Assembly (NCBI GenBank): GCA_022360055.1
Contig: JAKSDO010000262.1
Span: forward strand, 1-33,724
Reading direction: 5' to 3'
Length of the DNA: 33,724 nucleotides
Source: Cytophagales bacterium
GTDB taxonomy: Bacteria; Bacteroidota; Bacteroidia; Cytophagales; Cyclobacteriaceae
The position numbers and the translations under genes were made by a program. The first letter of the stretch is position 1. Each line of letters begins with the position of its first letter. This document shows positions 26,343 through 32,697 of this stretch, piece after piece. The notes beneath the pieces are model-generated. The model had not been told where the DNA came from and did no database searches. It saw only the letters and a list, made by a program, of their open reading frames with translations.

Positions 26343-26909
26343 TTAAGCCACCTGCTCCTTGCGGAAATCCCGAGGTGACTGTTTAAATTCTTTAGTAAAC
26401 AGACGTGAAAAATATTTGGGATCGTTAAAGCCTACTTCATAGGCCACTTGGCTAATGTTTAGGTCGCTGTCAAGTAGTAAATCGATCGCTTTTCGCAGGC
26501 GAATGGATCGAATATATTTAGATGCCGACAGACCGGTGCGGGCTATGAGATTACGGTGCAATTGCGCACGGCTGATCCCGAAATCCTTACATAATTGGCT
26601 GATGCCATATTGTTCATCATGCAGGTTGATTTCGATCAGTTCGGTAATCCGTTGAATGAACAAGCTGTTCTTCTCAGTACCTTGTTTAGACATCATAGAA
26701 TAAGACTTTGTATTTGTAGTAGGCTCCTGTTCAGTATCTAACTTTTTCATTAACATCACTGGCACATACATCACTGGCACATACATCACTGGCACATTTA
26801 GGGAATGAAGAAATATACTTTTATTCTGGATCATGGGAATGATATTTTCTACCCCATAGAAATTCACATTGAGAGAGCTCATACTGTTGCATAATGCGGT
26901 ATCTCCCAT
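26343..26909 (-). CDS. Stand-alone AraC-family regulator
   Basis: A 188-residue protein. Residues 1-84 have no known fold and contain a VPVMY repeat (39-52). Residues 85-188 form an AraC domain: first helix-turn-helix YGISQLCKDFGISRAQLHR, second NISQVAYEVGFNDPKYFSR, ending SPRDFRKE. The domain closely resembles those of the HTCS proteins (HTCS2: FGIAELCAKIGISRSQLHL and NISEIAYCVGFQNPAYFSR), so it may be an HTCS output domain that lost its sensor. The start at 26909 fits a predicted transcript start near 26939, about 30 bases upstream; a later start at Met72 or Met73 cannot be excluded. It heads an operon with the methyltransferase gene and has four perfect 21-bp repeats in its own promoter. 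Confidence 0.88.
   Translation of the reverse strand: MGDTALCNSMSSLNVNFYGVENIIPMIQNKSIFLHSLNVPVMYVPVMYVPVMLMKKLDTEQEPTTNTKSYSMMSKQGTEKNSLFIQRITELIEINLHDEQYGISQLCKDFGISRAQLHRNLIARTGLSASKYIRSIRLRKAIDLLLDSDLNISQVAYEVGFNDPKYFSRLFTKEFKQSPRDFRKEQVA
26757..26797. repeat. 15-bp in-frame tandem repeat in the AraC gene
   Basis: CACTGGCACATACAT occurs in two full copies plus a partial third, encoding VPVMY-VPVMY-VPVM on the minus strand. The unit is a multiple of three, so copy-number change would lengthen or shorten the protein without a frameshift. It lies in the undefined N-terminal part. Confidence 0.85.
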
Positions 26910-26945
26910 GGACTAGGGACTAAAAGTATTTCATTGTTGTAGCGG

Positions 26946-27051
26946 CAAAGATCGTGTGTCTTGTAAAAATTCCTTTTCACTATTGTTTTTAATCTTTAGA
27001 CTATTGTTTGATCGACTTGCACTATTGTTTGATAAACTTATACTATTGTTT
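26946..27051 (-). promoter_or_regulatory. Four-copy 21-bp repeat promoter C, driving AraC-methyltransferase operon
   Basis: The decamer ACTATTGTTT (AAACAATAGT on the transcribed strand) occurs four times without a mismatch, at 26979, 27000, 27021 and 27042, exactly 21 bases apart. The copy nearest the gene is 25 bases from GATCTTTG (26946-26953), a -7-like element ending TTTG. Three of the four units also share extra bases after the decamer (GAT and ACTT). The periodicity places all copies on the same face of the helix. Confidence 0.85.
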
Positions 27052-27191
27052 TGAAATAGGCGCTCAACTATTTGATAATCAGTTTTGATTAAAAAATAGC
27101 TTTGGAAAAGATTTTATGACGTCTTTTTTCATCATTTTACCATGTTATTTATAGGTCGCCAAAATTCTAGTGCTTCAGGGTTAGTAGGTTG

Positions 27192-27222
27192 AAACAAATC
27201 TCCTCATATTTGAGCCAATGGT
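27192..27222 (+). promoter_or_regulatory. Possible decayed copy of the 21-bp repeat element
   Basis: AAACAAATCT (27192-27201) and AGCCAATGGT (27213-27222) start 21 bases apart. The second differs by one base from AGACAATGGT at 27727. No TTTG is found at the expected distance, and downstream lies only degraded coding sequence, so this may be a dead promoter. Confidence 0.35.
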
Positions 27223-27337
27223 AGGACTCCGGTAATGATCATTTTTTAAAAAGGATCGCTATAGCATTTATTACCTGCGGCCATTGTGGAAAGTAAGCAG
27301 TTCAGGCAGCCCGTTAGCGGTTTGGTTTTACTTTATT

Positions 27338-27522
27338 GGCTCACAAATTAAATTCGCAGGAATCTCTCTGGATCCCAGACAGTGATACCTATACATCGGG
27401 AGGTAAACCCAAATGTTAAATCTGTTGCTATTGATCCAAGCACAATTAGTAATGAATACCTGGAAAGTTTGTTGATTGACGTGGTGATCGAAAATCTCTA
27501 TAACACTAACATCAATTGGTAA
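27338..27522 (+). pseudogene. Possible HicA-like toxin relic
   Basis: Two plus-strand frames read GSQIKF and then, after a shift near 27376, QTVIPIHREVNPNVKS and ISNEYLESLL, ending at TAA 27520. The order G-S-x-I-x-F, then V-I-P-I-H with basic and acidic residues, then a C-terminal short helix, resembles the HicA toxin fold with its central histidine strand. No start codon or intact frame remains. Recognition is weak and unverified. Confidence 0.25.
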
Positions 27523-27552
27523 TTTCACGATCCAAAATTTTAAAGGCATACT

Positions 27553-27627
27553 GTGCTCATTTTAGATGCGAATATTCTTTCTTAAGGTCAAACCCGGTGG
27601 GTGTCTGAAGCGTTGCATGCCTCGAAG
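27553..27627 (+). pseudogene. Possible PIN-domain start, relic
   Basis: A plus-strand frame reads VLILDANILS, a stop, then TRWVSEALHASK. This resembles the first strand and helix of PIN toxins, with the first catalytic Asp. Nothing further is recognisable. Very tentative. Confidence 0.2.
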
Positions 27628-27705
27628 GTTTGCCCTTCCGTATTTATCGGATTCTTGGGGAAGCTACAGTTCTAGATGGCTACACACATCAGTTACCTAT
27701 CGATG

Positions 27706-27769
27706 AAACAATAATCCGATTTTGAGAGACAATGGTAAACTTCTGTCATAGCATTTATTTGGTAATTTG
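27706..27769 (+). promoter_or_regulatory. 21-bp repeat promoter D, upstream of a 35-residue peptide
   Basis: AAACAATAAT (27706-27715) and AGACAATGGT (27727-27736) start 21 bases apart. Exactly 25 bases later lies GTAATTTG (27762-27769), ending TTTG. The paired decamers are almost the same as those of promoter B. The predicted transcript start is about 35 bases before the ATG at 27811. Confidence 0.65.
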
Positions 27770-27810
27770 TCATTACGGGATATCCAATTAATAATGAGAA
27801 ATTTAAACGG

Positions 27811-27918
27811 ATGAAATATTTAATGGGAATCAGCATTATCGTAAATCTTGGTTTTCTTTTGGTGGTGATGGGCATGTTTATAGTAAAAGCGATTTTACGA
27901 ATATTAAGATCTAGGTAA
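27811..27918 (+). CDS. Small single-pass membrane peptide, 35 residues
   Basis: An ORF of 35 codons, starting MKYLMGISIIVNLGFLLVVM and finishing GMFIVKAILRILRSR. It has one hydrophobic helix (about residues 5-25) and a strongly basic tail (KAILRILRSR), as in small inner-membrane regulatory peptides. Support for expression: the 21-bp repeat promoter at 27706-27769 has its predicted start about 35 bases upstream. The start context TTTAAACGGATGAAA resembles that of the SprF-like gene at 32698 (TATAAACGGATGAAA). It stands alone, 650 bases before HTCS3. Function unknown; it could signal to or modulate an HTCS. It may also be chance coding in the leader of a longer transcript. Confidence 0.5.
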   Translation: MKYLMGISIIVNLGFLLVVMGMFIVKAILRILRSR

Positions 27919-28566
27919 AAGATCTTTCCATAGTACAGGCATATTTAGTTGATGTTTATAAAATATAAAAAACACGACAGGTTTTATTATAAGATAAACC
28001 AAAAGGGGGCTACTATCAGATAACCAGAGTGGATAAGATTATCGTTCCTTCTCCGAAGTGCCATGCCAATTAGGGGCTGTGAGGCGTAAGATGCGGACGG
28101 ATGTTTCGTATAGCACGTTTGGTTTACTGCTATTAAGGCAGGAGGACAAAGGGGCTCACTTCAGCAAAGCTTTCCATGATAGGCTGGGGAATATAATCAT
28201 ACACCTGCCTGACCCTGGATTTGCGATGGAGTGAGCCAATAACTTCACTCCCCAGCGGATTTGAATAATTGTATGAGCCCGGAAAATGCCAACATGAATA
28301 ATGGTATCCGGATTCGGAGTTATCTCGATGCGCCTACTCCGCACCAGCAGCGGAGAATCAAGTATTAGCCAAAAAATGTCGGCCCTCCATGCCAAAGATT
28401 TTGGAGGGCCGTGATAACAACATCGCCTTTAAAGCTACCTGAAAAACAATTTAGTTCCGTTAAGTACTATCTCAAGTGTAAGTGATATTAGGTGGAGAAC
28501 TATAAATTAAAATTGATCTAATATACCGGGTAAGATTTTTAAATACCTCCTACATCAAAATCAAAC
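27919..28566 (+). other. Gap before HTCS3, with a stem-loop
   Basis: About 650 bases without a supported gene. A 79-codon minus frame (28156-28395) has no known domain and begins inside a hairpin. One isolated decamer, AAACAATTTA (28444-28453), has no 21-base partner and no TTTG at the right spacing. The final bases before 28567 resemble the HTCS2 leader. Confidence 0.5.
28380..28411 (-). terminator. Strong stem-loop, terminator-like on minus strand
   Basis: CGGCCCTCCA (28380-28389) pairs perfectly with TGGAGGGCCG (28402-28411), giving a 10-bp GC-rich stem with a 12-base loop. On the minus strand the stem is followed, after four bases (GACA), by a run of six T, as in intrinsic terminators. 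No gene is known on that strand to be terminated here, so the role is unclear. Confidence 0.4.
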
Positions 28567-31143
28567 ATGTCTAAAACCAAGCAAAATTATAATTTTATTG
28601 GATTTATTCTATTCATCACAGCGGTTCTACTCGGTAACGTTTTAAGTGTTCAAAGCCAAATTATTGATAGCCTGCGACAGAAATTGGATACATCAAAAGC
28701 AGATAACGCTATCGTTGACTATGCCGCGGATCTAGTCGTCAAGTTAATAGGAATTGATAAGGATGGCACTGAGGTGTTAGTTAGAGCCGCCAATTTGCTG
28801 ATTCCCAATCCAGCGAACTTCGGGGAAAAGGCAATGACCCTTCAGAAAATCAGCATTGGCTATCATGAAACCGAACAGTCAGATATAATTTTGACATTCT
28901 TGGAGGAGGCAAAACAACTGGCAGAGGAGATTGGCTTTAAAAAAGGCCTGACTTTTCCCTTAATTGGTCCGGGTATTATTTATGAAAAGATGGGTCAGTT
29001 GAATCCAACCGACATGTATTTGCAAAAGACTTTGGACATTTCCAATAAATATGCGGACAACTATGTTAAGGTTTATTGTTTGCTGCACCTGCGTAGATCA
29101 TTAAGGAACCGCGAGGAGATTCCCGGGGCAATTAGTCTTCCGAAAGAAGGTTACCTCCAGTCTGAAAGTATGTTGTTGGCTGAAAAGAAAGATATTGCCA
29201 AACAATTATATCAGATCTATAAAGCGCAAGATAAGCTGTCTGGGGCATTGTCGAATCATGAGCGTTTCAAAACTTTACACGACGCTCGGTTTAATGAGGA
29301 AGAAAAAGGAAAACCTACCGGGCTTGAATTGGGATATAAATTTGAAGAGGAAGAATACGAATTGAAAGATCAGGATCAAAGCGAAGCTTTGATGTTCAAT
29401 ATCCGGTTACAACGCCAACACTTTATCCAGGTCGTTATTATAATAGTCTTAGCAATTGCGCTGTTTTTCACCTTAACCATAGCCGGCTATTATTGTTTGA
29501 AGTGTAGAATTAACCTGAAGTTGAGCAAATTAAACATGAAAATCGCAGCTCAAAAGAAGCGATTGCGACGGCTTGACCATCTAAGATTCCAATTCCTTAC
29601 CAACATCTCCTATGAGTTTAGGACACCACTCACCGTTATTAGTCTTATGGTGGAACAAATCAAAGATTTGCCCGATCAACGTGTAAAAAAAGTCCGTAAG
29701 ATCGTCCGGTCTAACGCGTCCAACCTACTCAACCTGGTTAACCAGGTCCTGGAGCTTTGTAAGTTGGAAACCGATAGTCGGGAGTTGAATTTGATGCGGG
29801 GAGATATTGTCTCTTATCTGCGTTATATTATGGAGTCCTTCCGTTTTATGGCTGAGCGTAAAGGAATAAGATTACATTTCCTTTGTGATGAAATGGAAAT
29901 CATAACGGATTTTGATAAAGAAAAAATACTCGGGATCGTATCCAACCTTCTTTCGAATGCGATTGGATTTGGCACGGAGGGTGGACAAGCTTATCTGATG
30001 GTTTCCATGGTCCCTGAAGGACCTTTAACACCTCAGGGTTTAGAGATCAAAGTTTGGAATACGGGTATTGAAATTAGCGAGGAAAAACGTCCATATTTTT
30101 TTGATTGTTCTTGCCGGGCAAATGATTCAGCCCCTGGGCGATCGGTAGGCACTGGAATTTACTTGTCATTGACCAAAGCATTAGTTGAGCTGATGAAAGG
30201 GACCATTCAAGTAGAAAGCGCACCTGGAAAAGAAACTGTTTTTATAGTGTTTTTACCAATTAGCGGGGCAGCCCATAAAGAAGCATCAATGAGGAAAACC
30301 AATAAAGCACTATCGGGAATCCTTAATACCTATATACCTGATGAAACCACTCGAACCGATCTGCTTTTGGAAGCCCTATCGGGAGATGATGGCAAACCGG
30401 TTTTGCTCATTATCGAAGACAACATCAATGTCGTAGAATACCTTGAATCTTTACTTGATGATCAATATCAATTGGAGGTAGCCTTTGACGGCCAGGAGGG
30501 AATCGAAACAGCGTTTAATAAAATCCCCGATTTAATTCTTAGTGATGTGATGATGCCCGGAAAGGATGGCTTTGAAGTTTGTAAAACTCTCAAAGGGGAT
30601 GATCGTACGAGCCACATTCCGATCGTGCTGCTCACTGCCAAAGCGGATGTAGAATCTCGGGTAGCTGGATTGGAACACGGAGCGGATACCTATCTAACCA
30701 AACCCTTTAACGAAAAAGAGCTAAGTGTTACGCTTGAGAAACTGCTTGATTTGCGCAGAGTATTGCAGAAGCGCTATCGCTTTTTGGATCAGATGGTTCC
30801 CTCTGAAGATGTAGCTACTCAGCAAGAAGATGCTTTCATCACTAAATTGAGGAATATAGTAGAGAAGAACCTGACAGATGAAGAATTTGGAATTTCTGAA
30901 CTCTGCACCGTCATTGGAATGAGCCGTACGCAGTTACACCTTAAGATTAAGGCTTTAACTGATCAGCCCACCTCTCACTTTATACGAATGACTCGCTTGC
31001 AAAAAGCTAAAGAACTGCTGAAACAATCTGATTTGAATATTACAGAAATTGCGTATGAGGTCGGTTTTCAAAGTATTTCTTATTTTTCGCGATCCTTTAT
31101 TGAAGAATTTGGCATTACTCCCAGTGAGTTTAGAAATCGTTGA
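28567..31143 (+). CDS. HTCS3: TPR-like sensor with degenerate kinase, intact receiver and AraC output
   Basis: An 858-residue HTCS relative. It starts MSKTKQNYNF with a signal peptide ending near VQSQ. The periplasmic part (about 31-285) is helical and TPR-like, not a propeller. One membrane helix spans about 288-309. The kinase is very similar to HTCS2 but altered at three motifs. The phospho-accepting His is Tyr349 (SYEFRTPLTV, codon TAT). The G1 box DTGIG is NTGIE (Asn498, Glu502). The G2 box GTGIGL is GTGIYL (Tyr532). The receiver keeps Asp660 (LSDVMMP), Thr690 and Lys712; the AraC domain (about 760-858) is intact. It is probably a duplicate of HTCS2 with a replaced sensor; autophosphorylation is unlikely. 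It may be phosphorylated by another kinase or act independently of phosphate. Confidence 0.93.
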   Translation: MSKTKQNYNFIGFILFITAVLLGNVLSVQSQIIDSLRQKLDTSKADNAIVDYAADLVVKLIGIDKDGTEVLVRAANLLIPNPANFGEKAMTLQKISIGYHETEQSDIILTFLEEAKQLAEEIGFKKGLTFPLIGPGIIYEKMGQLNPTDMYLQKTLDISNKYADNYVKVYCLLHLRRSLRNREEIPGAISLPKEGYLQSESMLLAEKKDIAKQLYQIYKAQDKLSGALSNHERFKTLHDARFNEEEKGKPTGLELGYKFEEEEYELKDQDQSEALMFNIRLQRQHFIQVVIIIVLAIALFFTLTIAGYYCLKCRINLKLSKLNMKIAAQKKRLRRLDHLRFQFLTNISYEFRTPLTVISLMVEQIKDLPDQRVKKVRKIVRSNASNLLNLVNQVLELCKLETDSRELNLMRGDIVSYLRYIMESFRFMAERKGIRLHFLCDEMEIITDFDKEKILGIVSNLLSNAIGFGTEGGQAYLMVSMVPEGPLTPQGLEIKVWNTGIEISEEKRPYFFDCSCRANDSAPGRSVGTGIYLSLTKALVELMKGTIQVESAPGKETVFIVFLPISGAAHKEASMRKTNKALSGILNTYIPDETTRTDLLLEALSGDDGKPVLLIIEDNINVVEYLESLLDDQYQLEVAFDGQEGIETAFNKIPDLILSDVMMPGKDGFEVCKTLKGDDRTSHIPIVLLTAKADVESRVAGLEHGADTYLTKPFNEKELSVTLEKLLDLRRVLQKRYRFLDQMVPSEDVATQQEDAFITKLRNIVEKNLTDEEFGISELCTVIGMSRTQLHLKIKALTDQPTSHFIRMTRLQKAKELLKQSDLNITEIAYEVGFQSISYFSRSFIEEFGITPSEFRNR

Positions 31144-31298
31144 TCCTGAGCATCCGACATAGATATTTCTACAAAGCCGGAATGTTCGACTACAGTATTT
31201 AGCAGAATGGTCAGACATCCCAATCTCTACTTCCATGATTTATCCTGGGAAAAATCAATTGGTAAATTTCATCTCAATATTCAGTTTATCTCCTCCTG

Positions 31299-31362
31299 AG
31301 ACAAACCTCCACTTATTTGAAACAATAGTGGATTTCTTGTAATCACTTACTATTCAATTTTG
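31299..31362 (+). promoter_or_regulatory. 21-bp repeat promoter E, driving the CHU_C/SprF pair
   Basis: AGACAAACCT (31299-31308, the less conserved copy) and AAACAATAGT (31320-31329, identical to the four copies at 26979-27051) start 21 bases apart. Exactly 25 bases later lies CAATTTTG (31355-31362), ending TTTG. The predicted transcript start is about 19 bases before ATG 31388. Confidence 0.7.
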
Positions 31363-31387
31363 TGATGCGGAAGGTAATGTAATAGTC

Positions 31388-32602
31388 ATGGTTGATGTTC
31401 ATATTGGTGCTAGTAAGCTAGTTGTTTTTTATAAGATCAGGTTGCTCTTTAGTAGCCTGATCTTATTTTTTTGTTTCACAATAGTAAAGGCTCAGCAGGA
31501 CCCGATACATATAACCACTGATACGATCTCAACCTCCACTTTTTGTGCAGGGGATACTGTTAGCGTTCCTTTCACTTCCGATGCTCCGTTCGACACGAAT
31601 AATATGTTTTACGCTCAAATCTCAGATGCTTTGGGATCATTTTCCAACCCCATATCTATTGGACGCCTGAGCAGCAGGGCAAGTTCAGGAATCATTAGGG
31701 TCGTGATCCCCATAAATATTCCTCCCGGAACAGGTTACCGTATCCGGGTAGTTGGAACTAATCCCGAATCCACGGGCTCCGATAATGGAGCGAACCTCGC
31801 AGTGAACAACAATTCGGCAATTGACTTGGTTACCTCTGATATTAACAACATTTGTCCGTTTAGGAATGTGGAGCTTACGGCCAAAGGAGTGACTTTAGGT
31901 ACAAGAGCCGCTCTTACCTGGTATGATGGACCTCCGGATACCAATGGAACGGTGGTCTTGGGAAACTCAAATCCTTTGATGGTTTCACCTTCCGGCACGA
32001 CAACCTATTATGTAAGATCGGATGGTGGCTGTAGTGTAGTGGAGAAATCCATTACGGTAATCGTCGATGAAACTGAATCGTCGATCAGCTCAGTTACCTC
32101 GGATATTGATAGTATTTATCCTGGCACGAGTGTAGAACTAACGGCAAATGGACTAATTATCGGCACTGGAGCTACGCTTATCTGGTACGATGGTCCCTCA
32201 GGAGCAGGGACAATATTGGGGAGTTCGAACCCTTTAACCGTCTCGCCACCAACTACGACAACCTACTATGCAAGATTGGAGGGTAGTTGTAATACCGTGG
32301 AAGAATCTATTACAGTAATGGTAGACCAGTTGGAAGAGGGTTTATATAATTTCCCAACAGCCTTTACACCTAATGGCGATCATGTGAATGATGTTTGGGA
32401 TATCGGCGAAAACCGAATCCATCCCAGGGCCCATGTCTGGATCTATGACAATAACGGCCAGTTGGTTTTTAAATCTTTAGGATATGAGAAGCCATGGGAC
32501 GGAAACTATAAAGGAAGACCACAACCTGTTGGTACCTATTACTACGTCATAAAACTGAATGACAAAAAGCAAAAAGAAGGTTTTGTCATGATTTTAAAAT
32601 GA
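31388..32602 (+). CDS. Gliding-type surface protein with CHU_C T9SS domain, Ig-like repeats
   Basis: A 404-residue exported protein. A signal peptide (LLFSSLILFFCFTIVKAQ, to about residue 36) is followed by a beta domain (about 40-145). Then two tandem Ig-like repeats (about 150-232 and 236-316) share VTSDI-x-I-x-P, LTWYDGP or LIWYDGP, and TTTYY motifs and clearly arose by duplication. The end is a CHU_C domain, PTAFTPNGDHVNDVW through GTYYYVIKLNDKKQKEGFVMI, the gliding-motility-associated type B sorting signal of the T9SS. The protein would be exported and placed on the surface. It overlaps or nearly touches the SprF-like gene downstream, the standard partner of this protein class, and is preceded by promoter E. 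Confidence 0.92.
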   Translation: MVDVHIGASKLVVFYKIRLLFSSLILFFCFTIVKAQQDPIHITTDTISTSTFCAGDTVSVPFTSDAPFDTNNMFYAQISDALGSFSNPISIGRLSSRASSGIIRVVIPINIPPGTGYRIRVVGTNPESTGSDNGANLAVNNNSAIDLVTSDINNICPFRNVELTAKGVTLGTRAALTWYDGPPDTNGTVVLGNSNPLMVSPSGTTTYYVRSDGGCSVVEKSITVIVDETESSISSVTSDIDSIYPGTSVELTANGLIIGTGATLIWYDGPSGAGTILGSSNPLTVSPPTTTTYYARLEGSCNTVEESITVMVDQLEEGLYNFPTAFTPNGDHVNDVWDIGENRIHPRAHVWIYDNNGQLVFKSLGYEKPWDGNYKGRPQPVGTYYYVIKLNDKKQKEGFVMILK

Positions 32603-32697
32603 CTATGATGAAACCGGCACGGCCGGAGCAAATTCATGATACGCACGAGCATGATTATATTGCTCTGTGTGTCAGCAACCTAAAAAAATATAAACGG

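Noticed and set aside
26757-26797. CRISPR-like or phase-variation repeat
   Set aside because: Units are 15 bp, directly adjacent and in frame; there are no spacers, and copy change would not shift the frame.
26979-27051. Plasmid-type iterons or replication origin
   Set aside because: Four phased repeats could suggest iterons, but no Rep gene or AT-rich unwinding region is present, and the same decamers occur at four other promoters with fixed distance to a -7 element.
28156-28395. 79-codon minus-strand frame upstream of HTCS3
   Set aside because: Begins inside a perfect hairpin, has no recognisable domain and no supporting start signals.
28444-28453. Single AAACAATTTA upstream of HTCS3
   Set aside because: No partner at 21 bases and no TTTG after 25 bases, so HTCS3 is not counted in the regulon.
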